Part shown: piece by piece, positions 30,360 through 41,844 of the stretch
How the letters are laid out: the number at the start of each line of letters is the position of its first letter
How positions within the stretch are numbered: the first letter of the stretch is position 1
DNA from: Imbricaverruca yamaguchii
Taxonomy: Eukaryota > Arthropoda > Thecostraca > Neoverrucidae
Length of the DNA: 64,000 bases
Direction of reading: 5' to 3'
Assembly (NCBI GenBank): GCA_034440575.1
Contig: JAOTOL010000973.1
Span: 124,001 to 188,000, forward strand
The notes under the pieces: model-generated
The model's database searches: none
Seen by the model: the letters and a program-made list of their open reading frames with translations, nothing else
Told to the model about the DNA's origin: nothing
Position numbers and translations under genes: made by a program

Positions 30360-31113
30360 TCTTCACGGGTGGCACTCTTGGTCTCACCCGTCCCCGGTAT
30401 GATGGTCGCCGGGTCTTTGGGCACTCAATCCCCCCACCACGAAAAGGTGGTTCGGGGGGGGTCCGCGAGCGCGCGGCAAGAGAGGAGAGAGGAAAGGCCG
30501 GCGGCCATTAGCGGGGAGACGTGTGACGGCTAGCGAGGAGCCGTCGCCGCGGCAGCCAGCCGGCCAGGCCGCCACAGCCGAATGGCTGGCGCTCCAGTGG
30601 CAACGTGACAACATGAGGAAACAGTACGGCGAGGCAACAGCTGGGAGAATTGCAGCACCAAGGCTGGAAACGGCGCAGAATCGCAAGAGCTGGGAGCGCC
30701 GCAAACAGGCAACGACCGGCACGAGAACGGTTCCGGGTCATGAAGGACATTGATGCATCGCAGTTGACCGCGTGGATCGCGATAACGCAATGGGGTGAAA
30801 ACGGGTCGACACATAGTGTATGTGTGTGTGTGAGTGTGGTTTTAGGGCGCAGAGACGGTCGACACATAGCAGTAACGCGTTCGGGACATCTGCAACTGTG
30901 GCAAGAAAGTTCACAATGCGCTGTAAATTCAGACGGTCAACGAAAACATCAGCCAGCAAGCAGTTCACAGAAACTCAGCGTCTAGAAAGGCAATTCCAGC
31001 AAGCGCCATGATGCAACCAGTATTGCTTAACTGAATAGTTTGGCTTGAGGGTGCATTATCTACAATGGTTATGCAGATGTAATGGTCAGGTAAAGTCGTC
31101 TGCAATCTGAATG

Positions 31114-31115
<2 letters not shown>
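30360..31115 (+). repeat. GC-rich repeat block with short open frame (block S, copy 1)
   Basis: It starts with GGCACTCTTGGTCTCACCC and contains the inverted repeat CCCCCCACCACGAAAAGGTG facing GTTCGGGGGG. It also holds a frame (30523-30753) encoding AEWLALQWQRDNMRKQYGEA. That frame is kept open in the copies at 33388-33609 and 38443-38673. I recognise no family; the peptide looks helical and charged. The block ends before the (AT)n run. Confidence 0.6.

Positions 31116-31182
<67 letters not shown>
31110..31182. repeat. (AT)n microsatellite
   Basis: About 70 bp of alternating AT, positioned between block S and L copy 4. Equivalent runs lie at 33927-33990 and 39011-39031. Confidence 0.95.
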
Positions 31183-31185
<3 letters not shown>

Positions 31186-31299
31186 TGGCCATTGGTGCTT
31201 AGGGGCGCACCAACACCGAGAAAGCATGATCATACGACGCCCATGTCGATACAAAGCTACCAGAATCACGCAATCATGCAACCCCGCATGAAATCCCAA

Positions 31300-33120
31300 C
31301 GCCGAGATGCTACGTGGTACCGCGTCCACACATTCAGACATGTACTACAAGAAGTTCCTAAGGAATTTGGATAGAGAGGACATGGACCCGAATTTCCTCG
31401 TTATTGGTCACCGAGGAAAAGAAAGAGAGCAAGGGGAGGAGTACATACTTTCTTCATTGATGACACTCCCGGTGAGAACATATTTTGTCATCACCGAATA
31501 TTTGATGTCTCAGTTTGTGGTCCACAAGCTCCCGGAGCTCACCATAACAGACTCGTGCGTAGACTTGCTGATGAAGACCATTGACCAAACCGCATCGGGG
31601 GCTGGGAATGAAATGATGATCACTTATCATATCAGCATGGACTACAAAAAATACAACTTCTAACCCAGATTGAACAATGAGTCCATCAGGAACGTGTTTG
31701 ACAAAGCATTTGGCTTCAAGAGGGTATTCAAATATGCTTATGACATCTACGATGGATCATGGTTCTATTATGCTGGGAGGCCAGACAAGCTGTGTGCAAC
31801 CAGAGATGACATTCGATCTCTCGATCCCTCCGTGCCGTATGCATGGATGGGCCAATCAGGGGGCAATGAAGGCCTCAGTCAAAAGGTGTGGACCACTGCC
31901 TCGGCAATGTCTCTCGAGGAGGCGACCAAGGGGACCAAAGCGTCAGTCAAAATCATGGCCCAGGGGGATAACCAGGTGGTATCACTCCAATTCAAGATAC
32001 CGGCCCGCAGCGATCCAGGGACAATCAAGGACGAGCTCCGAAGAATAACAGACATCACCAGGAAAATCCTCCGACGACTGGACCAGTGTTCCACTCAGAT
32101 GGGACTTCAGCTAAAGGTGGAAGAAACATGGACGTCCAACGATGTGTTTCTGTACGGGAAGGTCCCCGTAATACGCCACAGAATGGAGGGGCTCTTCCTC
32201 AAGGGGCTCTCCAGGGTATCCGTGTGCATGAATGACGAGCTGCCGACCCTGCTCTCAGTCTTGTCAAATACGAGCACTCAATGTCTGACTGTGTCCCAGA
32301 GAATGGACGATCCACTGTTTGCCATGGTGGCCTATACTTTGCGGCTAAGACCTGGGGAAGCTACACAAGATACAGCCCCATCATAGAGATGGGAACGGAC
32401 AGCTGACTGGCCTCCTCAGGAAATCTTCCGTCCGCAGAGTGATGAGTCAGCCTGAGTTCTTGACCATTTGGATGCTCGATACGATTTTCCGGGATGCGTT
32501 CCTCGGAGGGCAAGGAGGCTGCAGTTTGAACCGGTTCATGATCCGACAGTTTCCAGATCCTCTAACCGAATCTCTAAGCTTCATCAAGATCATGCAAGAC
32601 ATTAGCGACGATGTTATACAACGTTGCTTCCGTGTCATGGCCAACCCTATGATCCGAAGGATGCGGGACCTCGCTGCACTTCTGGAGAGCCCCAACGTGA
32701 CAGGAATATCGTCGTCGGCCCACTCAGAGACAGTGGTGCGGGAAGCAGTAGCTGAGCTCTTGAAACAAAACAGGGACAAGATTGAACACGAGGGGTTCAG
32801 ACTCTGTCTCGATCCCGAAAAGATGGACCAGAGCGACCTCCTTAGGTTCGTTGCCTCTTTGAGGCCCTTCTTTCCACGATTTATCAGCGAGATCGGAAAT
32901 GCATCTCCCCAGAGACTGCTGCAGAAAACCCTCAAGGTCTCAAATTCTCGCACCCTGAAGGGATTGACTTTGGGCCAGGCTGCCACAGGACCGATCGAGA
33001 AGATCAACGCAACCGAAGCCTCTTGTGTGCTGTTCCAGACGACTCACATGGGAAGGGACCCAGTAGACGTGGAGTGCAGTGCCACCCTAGCTGACTCTGT
33101 CCGGTTCGAATCATGGGTTG
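31300..33120 (+). pseudogene. Endogenous Mononegavirales-like L fragment, copy 4 (retains the GDNQ motif)
   Basis: The most informative copy. The frame at 31307-31663 covers the region just before the palm. The frame at 31670-32386 (238 codons) runs through GGNEGLSQKVWT and the active-site GDNQ (31964-31975) to the TWTSNDVFLYGKV and MNDELP motifs. The frame at 32439-33176 holds FFPRFISEIGNASPQRLL. These motifs occur in the order seen in the polymerase domain of Mononegavirales L proteins. Stops and frameshifts at about 31663 and 32386 separate them, so it is a relic. Confidence 0.85.
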
Positions 33121-33137
33121 GTGGTGGATTGGAGTTT

Positions 33138-33172
33138 AGGGGCGCGTCGACATCAAGGGTCATTTTGCGCCC
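33138..33172 (-). repeat. Dispersed hairpin following L copy 4
   Basis: Same variant as at 30274 (GGGGCGCGTCGACATC ... TTTTGCGCCC). Confidence 0.65.
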
Positions 33173-33224
33173 ATAACTAAATTTTAATAAATATACGGTG
33201 CTGCTATCATATCTTGCTATCCAT

Positions 33225-33922
33225 CTTCACGGGTGGCACTCTTGGTCTCACCCTTCCCCGGTATGATGGTCGCCGGGTCTTTGGGCACTCAATCCCCCAC
33301 CACGAAAAGGTGGTTCGGGGGGGGGGTCCGCGAGCGCGCGACAAGAGAGGAGAGAGCAGAGGCCGGCGGCCATCAGCGGGGAGACGTGTGACGGCTAGCG
33401 AGGAGCCGCCGCCGCGGCAGCCAGCCGGCCAGGCCGCCACAGCCGAATGGCTGGCGCTCCAGTGGCAACGTGACAACATGAGGAAACAGTACGGCGAGGC
33501 AACAGCTGGGAGAATTGCAGCACCAAGGCTGGAAACGGCGCAGAATCGCAAGAGCTGGGAGCGCCGCAAACAGGCAACGACCGGCACGAGAACGGTTCCG
33601 AGTCATTAAGGACATTGATGAATCGCAGTTGACAGCGTGGATCGCGATAATGCAATGGGGTGAAAACGGGTCGACACATAGCAGTAACGCGTTCGGGACA
33701 TCTGCAACGGTGGCAAGAAAGTTCACAATGCGCTGCAATTCAGACGGTCAACGAAAACATCAGCCAGCAAGCAGTTCACAGAAACTCAGCGTCTAGAAAG
33801 GCAATTCGAGCAAGCGCCATGATGCAACCAGTATTGCTTAACTGAATAGTTTGACTTGAGGGTGCATTATCTGCAATGGTTATGCAGATGTAATGGTCAG
33901 GTAAAGTCGTCTGCAATCTGAA

Positions 33923-33926
<4 letters not shown>
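33225..33926 (+). repeat. GC-rich repeat block (block S, copy 2)
   Basis: Same order as copy 1. The short frame (33214-33609) is open from the start of the block through AEWLALQWQRDNMRKQYGEA to a stop after TRTVPSH. An (AT)n run follows at 33927-33990. Confidence 0.65.

Positions 33927-33990
<64 letters not shown>
33927..33990. repeat. (AT)n microsatellite
   Basis: About 64 bp of alternating AT between block S copy 2 and L copy 5. In this copy the hairpin-like GGTGCTTAGGGGCGC segment found beside the other two runs is missing. Confidence 0.95.
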
Positions 33991-33995
<5 letters not shown>

Positions 33996-34079
33996 CACAC
34001 ATATAGAAAGCATCATCATACGACGCCCATGTCGATACAAAGCTACCAGAATCACGCAATCATGCAACCCCGCATGAAA

Positions 34080-35354
34080 TCCCAACGCCGAGATCCTACG
34101 TGGTACCGCGTCCACACATTCAGACATGTACCTACAAGAAGTTCCTAAGGAATTTGGATAGAGAGGACATGGACCCAGAATTTCCTCGTTATTGGTCACC
34201 GAGGAAAAGAGAGGGAACAAGGGGAGGAGTGCAGACTTTTCATTGATGACACTCCCGGTGATAACATATTTTGTCATCACCGAATATTTGATGTCTCAGT
34301 TTGCGGTCCCCAAGCTCCCGGAGCTCACCATGACAGACTCGTACGTAGACTTGCTGATGAAGACTATTGACCAGACCGCATCGGGGGCTGGGAATGAAAA
34401 GGGACTTATCACATCAGCATGGATTATAAAAAATACAACAACTTCCAAATCTGATTGAACACTGAGTCCATCAGGAACGTGCTTGACAAAGTGTTCGGCT
34501 TCCAGAGGGTCTTCAAATATCCTTATGCCATCTACGATGGATCATGGTTCTATTATGCGGGGAGGCCAGAAAAGCTGTGTGCAACCGAAGGTGAGATTCG
34601 ATCTCTCGATCTCTCGATCCCTCCGTGCCGTATGCATGGATGGGCCAATCAGGGGGAATGAAGGCCTCAAAAGCGGTGGACCACTGCCTCGGCAATGTCT
34701 CTCGAGGAGGCGACCAAGGGGACCAATGCGTCAGTTAAAATCATGACCCAGGGATAATCAAGGACGAGCTCCGAAGAATAAGAGACATCACCAGGAAAAT
34801 CCTCCGACGATTGGACCAGTGTTCAACTCAGATGGGACTTCAGCTAAAGCTGGAAGAAACATGGACGTCCAACGATGTGTTTCTGTACGGGAAGGTCCCC
34901 GTAATACGCCACAGAATGGAGGGGCCCTTCCTCAAGGGGCTCTCCAGGGTATCCGTGTGCATGAATGACGAGCTGCCGAACCTGCCCTCAGTCTTGTCAA
35001 ATACGAGCACCCAATGTCTAACTGTGTCCCAGAGAATGGAAATGACGAGCTGCCGAACCTGCCCTCAGTCTTGTCAAATACGAGCACCCAATGTCTGACT
35101 GTGTCCCAGAGAATGGACGATCCCATGTTTGCCATGGTGGCCTATGGGTACTTTGCGGCTAAGACCTGGGGAAGCTACACAACATACAACCCCATCATAG
35201 AGATGGGATCGGACAGCTGACTGGCCTCCTCAGGAAATCTTCCGTCCGCAGAGTGATGAGTCAGCCTGAGTTCTTGACCATTTGGATGCTCGATACGATT
35301 TTCCGGGATGCGTCCATCGGAGGACAAGGAGGCTGCAGTTTGAACCGGTTCATT
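34080..35354 (+). pseudogene. Endogenous Mononegavirales-like L fragment, copy 5
   Basis: It covers the pre-palm and palm regions, with a stop and frameshift near 34455. A deletion near 34750 removes the GDNQ motif (the sequence passes from ATCATGACCCAGG straight to GATAATCAAGG). A direct duplication of about 77 bp lies at 34965-35118. It is cut at 35354, where RNase H block R copy 3 begins, the same junction as L copy 2 to block R copy 2. Confidence 0.8.
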
Positions 35355-35362
35355 ATCGGTGC

Positions 35363-36290
35363 TTAATTCTCCTCAACTTATCAGTCATGCACTCCCAGCT
35401 GGCTTCCTATTCCTTTAGAACGGCACTCCTAATGTATGGGAAAAAGTCCCTCGCGGGGAGAGGAAGACGTCGAGTGCGTGGACCTTGAGCGGCGCGTTTC
35501 GCTGCAGCATCCGCAGCCTCATTTCCGCTGATTCCCGATCGGCAAGTGAAACCACGCGTAGATTGTGTGGGAAGCAAGAGCGAGACAGACATTAGAGACA
35601 CAGAAATTGTTCGGTCGGTAGGTAAGGCGATACTCAAACGGGGCAGTCGGCGAGTGGACCGACGCGAAAACGGTGCCGTCGGGAAACGGTGCGTATGGCC
35701 AATGCGTAAGCGGCACAGTGTCACCTCGTCTCGCCTAGTCATACGCGAGCGCGCGGACCACTAGCCGATGCTAGGTTTCATTTTCCTAAGCTTGTTTGCA
35801 CCGACCGCGTCCCAAAGCACCTGCCCACTCACGAAAAACATAATTTTTAATGATTGGATATACATCCCTAGCAGGAATGGCCATATACCGTGTACACGGT
35901 TTCTGTGCTGCTCGCTTTGCCGCCGCGTCAGCGGCCTCATTCCCCGATATACCGACGTGGCTCGGAATCCAGCACAGTGATGGTCTTACCATCTGCACGT
36001 AGTGACGTCAACCGTAAAACTATTTCCTAGACAACGGAGTGTGATGAATTAAAAGATCCCAGTGCCATAAGGCTACTGAGACTCCAGCACAGTGATGGTC
36101 TTACCATCTGCACGTAGTGACGTCAACCGTAAAACTATTTCCTAGACAACGGAGTGTGATGAATTAAAAGATCCCAGTGCCATAAGGCTACTGAGACTAT
36201 CTGTTGGGATGAGGTGCAATGTTTCATCAGATACTTGTATAAAGCACAATGCTTTGTTAATGGCTACCAATTCCGATGTTGGTTGGCTAT
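35363..36290 (-). pseudogene. RNase H fragment (block R, copy 3)
   Basis: As copies 1 and 2, with SGNEAADAAAKRAAQ motifs near 35500 and 35925. In addition a segment of about 95 bp (CAGCACAGTGATGGTCTTAC and following) is directly duplicated at 35970-36160. Confidence 0.75.
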
Positions 36291-36298
36291 TTGGGCTT

Positions 36299-36333
36299 AC
36301 GGGCGCTTCGACTGCTTCGGTCATACAACGTCC
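36299..36333 (-). repeat. Dispersed hairpin (with block R copy 3)
   Basis: ACGGGCGCTTCGACTGC with a mutated right arm (CAACGTCCATAAC), so the stem is weakened here. Confidence 0.6.
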
Positions 36334-36389
36334 ATAACAATGTTAGATTGACAGCTTAGGATGATTCGTGCCAACAGTAGTACACGAAC

Positions 36390-36610
36390 ATTCAGAATAC
36401 GGGCAGATATCAGTGAAACGGTGAGAGAAAGAGCAAGCGCAATCAAACATCAGTGAGAACAGTGAAACGGGCGTAACATCAGTGAAATAGTGGAACAGGA
36501 GGACCTAGCGCGAGCAAACATCAGTGGAACAGTGAAACGGGAGCAACATCAGTGAAACGGTGAAATAGCAAGAGCAAGTGCAAGCGAAATAAAGTTAAAA
36601 TCCCCCACCA
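36390..36610. repeat. CAGTGAAACGG repeat (block Q, copy 3)
   Basis: A shortened version of copies 1 and 2, lacking one internal CATCAGTGAAATAGTGAAACG segment. Confidence 0.7.
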
Positions 36611-36629
36611 TGGATAGGTGGTACCTCGT

Positions 36630-38160
36630 CGGGGGGCTGGGAATGAAAGGATGATCACTTACCACATCAGCATGGATTACAAGAAATACAACAACTTCCA
36701 AACCAGATTGAACAACGAGTCCATCAAGAACATGCTTGAAAAAGCGTTCGGTTTCAAGAGGGTCTTCAAATACGCTTATGACATCTACGAGGGATCATGG
36801 TTCTATTAAGCGGGGAGGCCAGACAAGCTGAGTGGAACCGAAGATGAGATTTGATCTCTCGATCTCTCGGTCCCTCCGTGCCGTATGCATGGATGGGCCA
36901 ATCAGGTGGGAATGAAGGCCTCAGTCAAAAGGTGTGGACCACTGCCTCGACAATGTCTCTCGAGAAGGCGACCAAGGGGACCAATGCGTCAGTCAAAATC
37001 ATGGCACAGGGTGACAACCAGGTGGTATCGCTCCAGTTCAAGATCCCGGCCCACAGCGATCCAGGGACAATCAAGGACGAACTCTGAAGAATAAGACATC
37101 ACCAGGAAAATCCTCCGACGACTGGACCAGTGCTCCACTCAGATGGGACATCAGCTAAAGCTGGAAGAAACATGGACGTCTAACGATGTGTTTCTGTACG
37201 GGAAGGTCCCCGTAATACGCCACAGAATGGAGGGGCTCTTCCTCAAGGGGCTCTCCAGGGTATCCGTGTGCATGAATGACGAGCTGCCGACCCTGCCCTC
37301 AGTCTTGTCAAATACGAGCACGCAATGTCTGACTGTGTTCCAGAGAATGGACGATCCACTGTTTGCCATGGTGGCCTATGGGTACTTTGCGGCTAAGACC
37401 TGGGGAAGCTACACAAGATACAGCCCCATCATAGAGATGGGAACGGACAGCTGACTGGCCTCCTCAGGAAATCTTCCGTCCGCAGAGTGAGGAGTTAGCC
37501 TGAGCTCTTGACCATTTGGATGCTCGATACGATTTTCAGGGATGCGTCCATCGGAGGGCAAGGAGGCTGCAGCTTGAACCGGTTCATGATCAGACAGTTC
37601 CCAGATCCTCTAACCGAATCTCTAAGCTTCATGAAGATCATGCAATACATTAGCGACGATGTTACACAACGTTGTTTCCGTGTCATGGGCAACCCTATGA
37701 TCTGAAGGATGCGGGACCTCGCTGCACTTCTGGAGAGCCCCAACGCGACAGGAATCTTGTCGTCGGCCCACTCAGAGACAGTGGTGCGGGAAACAGTAGC
37801 TGAGCTCTTCAGACAAAACAGGGACAAGATTGAACACAAGGGGTTCAGACTCTGTCTCGATCCCGAAATGATGGACCAGAGCGACCTCCTTAGGTTCGTT
37901 GCCTCCTTGAGGCCCTTCTTTCCACGATTTATCAGCGAGATTGGCAATGCATCTCCCCAGAGACTGCTGCAGAAGACCCTCAAGGTCTCAAATTATCGCA
38001 CCCTGAAGGGATTGACTTTGGGCCAGGCTGCCACAGGACTGATCGAGAAGATCAACGCAACCGAAGCCTCCTGTGTGCTGTTCCAGATGACTCACATGGG
38101 AAGGGACCCAGTAGACGTGGAGTGTAGTGCCACCCTAGCTGACTCTGTCCGGTTCGAATC
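36630..38160 (+). pseudogene. Endogenous Mononegavirales-like L fragment, copy 6 (retains the GDNQ motif)
   Basis: The frame at 36618-36809 ends in a stop (TAA at 36807) within the palm. The frame at 36851-37087 carries GGNEGLSQKVWT and GDNQ (37010-37021) and ends in a second stop. The later parts are at 37143-37454 and 37709-38224. The start of the copy matches copies 1 and 3, but it lacks their internal deletion. Confidence 0.82.
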
Positions 38161-38186
38161 ATGGGTTGGTGGTGGATTGGAGTTTA

Positions 38187-38221
38187 GGGGCGCGTCGACA
38201 TCAAGGGTCATTTTGCGCCCA
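38187..38221 (-). repeat. Dispersed hairpin following L copy 6
   Basis: Same variant as at 30274 and 33138. Confidence 0.65.
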
Positions 38222-38269
38222 TAACTAAATTTTAATCAATCTACGGTGCTGCTATCATATCTTGCTATC

Positions 38270-39010
38270 CATCTTCACGGGTGGCACTCTTGGTCTCACC
38301 CTTCCCCGGTATGATGGTCGCCGGGTCTTTGGGCACTCAATCCCCCCACCACGAAAAGGTGGTTCGGGGGGGGGGGGGGGGTCCGCGAGCGCGCGGCAAG
38401 AGAGGAGAGAGCAGAGGCCGGCGGCCATCAGCGGGGAGACGTGTGACGGCTAGCGAGGAGCCGCCGCCGCGGCAGCCAGCCGGCCAGGCCGCCACAGCCG
38501 AATGGCTGGCGCTCCAGTGGCAACGTGACAACATGAGGAAACAGTACGGCGAGGCAACAGCTGGGAGAATTGCAGCACCAAGGCTGGAAACGGCGCAGAA
38601 TCGCAAGAGCTGGGAGCGTCGCAAACAGGCAACGACCGGCACGAGAACGGTTCCGAGTCATGAAGGACATTGATGCATCGCAGTTGACCGCGTGGATCGC
38701 GATAATGCAATGGGGTGAAAACGGGTCACACATAGTGTGTGTGTGGGGGTCGAAGACGGTCGACACATAGCAGTAACGCGTTCGGGACATCTGCAACGGT
38801 GGCAAGAAAGTTCACAATGCGCTGCAAATTCAGACGGTCAACGAAAACATCAGCCAGCAAGCAGTTCACAGAAACTCAGCGTCTAGAAAGGCAATTCCAG
38901 CAAGCGCCATGATGCAACCAGTATTGTTTAACTGAATAGTTTGGCTTCAGGGTGCATTATCTGCAATGGTTATGCAGATGTAATGGTCAGGTAAAGTCGT
39001 CTGCAATCTG
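38270..39010 (+). repeat. GC-rich repeat block (block S, copy 3)
   Basis: As copies 1 and 2, with a G(14) run after the inverted repeat and the short frame at 38443-38673. A short (AT)n run and a GGTGCTTAGGGGCGC segment follow at 39011-39065. Confidence 0.65.
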
Positions 39011-39139
39011 AATATATATATATATATATATGATTGGCCATTGGTGCTTAGGGGCGCACCAACACCGAGAAAGCATGATCATACGACGCCCATGTCGATA
39101 CAAAGCTACCAGAATCACGCAATCATGCAACCCCGCATG

Positions 39140-40975
39140 AAATCCCAACGCCGAGATGCTACGTGGTACCGCGTCCACACATTCAGACATGTACTACAAG
39201 AAGTTCCTAAGGAATTTGGATAGAGAGGACATGGACCCGAATTTCCTCGTTATTGGTCACTGAGGAAAAGAGAGGGAACAAGGGGAGGAGCGCAGACTTT
39301 TTCATTGATGACATTCCCGGTGAGAACATATTTTGTCATCACCGAATATTTGATGTCTCAGTTTGCAGTCCCCAAGCTCCCGGAGCTCACCATGACAGAC
39401 TCGTACGTAGACTTGCTGATGAAAACCATTGACCAGACCGCATCGGGGGCTGGGAATGAAAGGGTGATCACTTATCATATCAGCATGGACTACAAAAAAT
39501 ACAACTTCCAAACCAGATTGAATAATGAGTCCATCAGGAACGTGCTTGACAAACCATTCGGATTCAAGAGGGTCTTCAAATATGCTTATGACATCTACGA
39601 GGGATCATGGTTCTATTATGCGGGGAGGCCAGACAAGCTGTGTGCAACCGAAGATGAGATTCGATCTCTCGATCCCTCCGTGCCGTATGCATGGATGGGC
39701 CAATCAGGGGGAATGAAGGCCTCAGTCAAAAGGTGTGGACCACTGCCTCGGCAATGTCTCTCGAGGAGGCGACCAAGGGGACCAATGCGTCAGTCAAAAT
39801 CATGGCCCAGGGAGACAACCAGGTGGTATCGCTCCAGTTCAAGATCCCGGCCCACAGCGATCCAGGGATAATCAAGGACGAGCTCCGAAGAATAAGAGAC
39901 ATCACCAGGAAAATCCTCCGACGACTGGACCAGTGTTCCACTCAGATGGGACTTCAGCTAAAGCTGGAAGAAACATGGACGTCCAACGATGTGTTTCTGT
40001 ACGGGAAGGTCCCCGTAATACGCCACAGAATGGAGGGGCTCTTCCTCAAGGGGCTCTCCAGGGTATCCGTGTGCATGAATGACGAGCTGCCGACCCTGCC
40101 CTCAGTCTTGTCAAATACGAGCACTCAATGTCTGACTGTGTCCCAGAGAATGGACGATCCACTGTTTGCCATGGTAGCTTATGGGTACCTTGCGGCTAAA
40201 ACCTAGGGAAGCTACACAAGATACAGCCCCATCATAGAGATGGGATCGGACAGCTGACTGGCCTCCTCAGGAAATCTTCCGTCCCCAGAGTGATGAGTCA
40301 GCCTGAGTTCTTGACCATTTGGATGCTCGATACGATTTTCCGGGATGCGTCCCTCGGAGGGCAAGGAGGCTGCAGTTTGAACCGGTTCATGATCCAGACA
40401 GTTCCCCGATCCTCTAACCGAATCTCTAAGCTTCATGAAGATCATGCAATACATTAGCGACGATGTTATACAACGTTGTTTCCGTGTCATGGCCAACCCT
40501 ATGATCCGAAGGATGCGGGACCTCGCTGCACTTCTGGAGAGCCCCAACGCGACAGGAATCTCGTCGTCGGCCCACTCAGAGATAGTGGTGCAGGAAGCAG
40601 TAGCTGAGCTCTTGAGACAAAACAGGGACAAGATTGAACACGAGGGGTTCAGACTCTGTCTCGATCCCGAAATGATGGACCAGAGCGACTTCTTTAGGTT
40701 CGTTGCCTCCTTGAGTCCCTTCTTTCCACGATTTATTAGCGAGATTGGCAATGCATCTCCCCAGAGACTGCTGCAGAACACCCTCAAGGTCTCAAATTCT
40801 CGCACCCTGAAGGGATTGACTTTGGGCCAGGCTGCCACAGGACCGATCGAGAAGATCAACGCAACCGAAGCCTCCTGTGTGCTGTTCCAGATGACTCACA
40901 TGGGAAGGGACCCAGTAGACGTGGAGTGGAGTGCCACCCTAGCTGACTCTGTCCGGTTCGAATCATGGGTTAGTC
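39140..40975 (+). pseudogene. Endogenous Mononegavirales-like L fragment, copy 7 (retains the GDNQ motif)
   Basis: Together with copy 4 the longest copy. The frame at 39305-39871 spans the pre-palm and palm. The frame at 39691-40206 carries GDNQ (39811-39822) through the MNDELP region to a stop, and the frame at 40435-41028 holds the post-palm FFPRFISEIGNASPQ block. One base lost in GGxNEGL (GGG GGA ATG instead of GGG GGC AAT G) shifts the frame exactly at the conserved motif. Confidence 0.85.
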
Positions 40976-40989
40976 GTGGATTGGAGTTT

Positions 40990-41028
40990 AGGGGCGCGTC
41001 GACATCAAGGGTGATTTTGCGCCCATAG
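40990..41028 (-). repeat. Dispersed hairpin following L copy 7
   Basis: GGGGCGCGTCGACATC and TTTTGCGCCCATA; same variant as after the other L copies. Confidence 0.65.
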
Positions 41029-41213
41029 CTAAATTTTAATCAATCTACGGTGCTGCTATCATATCTTGCTATCCATCCTCACGGGTGGGGGTACATCACG
41101 TGAAGGCGAGCTTGTCGAATGAACGTAGAAATATTCCCAGACGCCACGACCTCAGAGTCGTTCCCTATAAGCATAGGTAAGGTTTAGTTTAGTTAGTTAT
41201 TTATTTGGGCTTA

Positions 41214-41249
41214 GGGACGCTTCGACTGCTTCGGTCATACAGCGCCCAT
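41214..41249 (-). repeat. Dispersed hairpin before the last Q block
   Basis: AGGGACGCTTCGACTGC and CAGCGCCCATAAC, with AGTTAGTTATTTATTTGG as the tail side. As at 19996, 28761 and 36299 it stands before a Q block, but here without block R. Confidence 0.6.
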
Positions 41250-41319
41250 AACAATGTTAGATTGACAGCCTAGGATGATTGGTGCCAACAGTAGTACACG
41301 AACATTCAGAATACGAGCA

Positions 41320-41835
41320 GATATCAGTGAAACGGTGTAAGAGAAAGAGCAGGCACAAGCAAACATCAGCCAAACAGTGAAACGGGAGTAACATCAGCGA
41401 AACAGTGGAAGGTAAGTAACATCAGTGAAACAGAAAGAGCAGGCGCGAGCAAATATCAGTCTAACAGTGTAACAGGATTCATGCGAAAAGCAGTATTCGA
41501 GACTTCATAAGACAGGCAAATCACTGCAGTGTCACATGTCCGCGAGGTGTGCAAATCGCTCCAAACTTTATATCCGAGGGAAAGCGACACAGCTGTCCTG
41601 AAGGCACAACGTGCGATTCAGCCAGCAACATCGTCAGCGAAACAGCAAGGTGCAAACATCAGCGAAACGGCGAAATGGAATCAACATCAGCGAAACAGCG
41701 AGACGGCAAGAGCAAACGCAAGCAAACATCAGCGAAACCGCAAAATGGGAGCAGCATCAGTGAAACAGTAAGAGCAAGCGCAAGCAAACGTCATCAGTGA
41801 AACAGTGAAAAGGAAGTAACATCCGTGAAACAGGA
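41320..41835. repeat. CAGTGAAACGG / CAGCGAAACGG repeat (block Q, copy 4)
   Basis: The longest Q block. Words such as AACATCAGCGAAACGGCGAA alternate with AGAGCAAACGCAAGC spacers, interrupted by about 150 bp of unique sequence at 41475-41615. It ends at the 3' edge of E3. Confidence 0.75.
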
Positions 41836-41844
41836 ACAGTCGGC

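Noticed and set aside
30965..31374. Frames joining (AT)n with L sequence near 31.1-31.4 kb
   Set aside because: They cross a microsatellite and match nothing outside the L part already annotated.
31300..40975. A functional viral polymerase gene
   Set aside because: Every copy has stops, frameshifts or deletions and represents only part of L.
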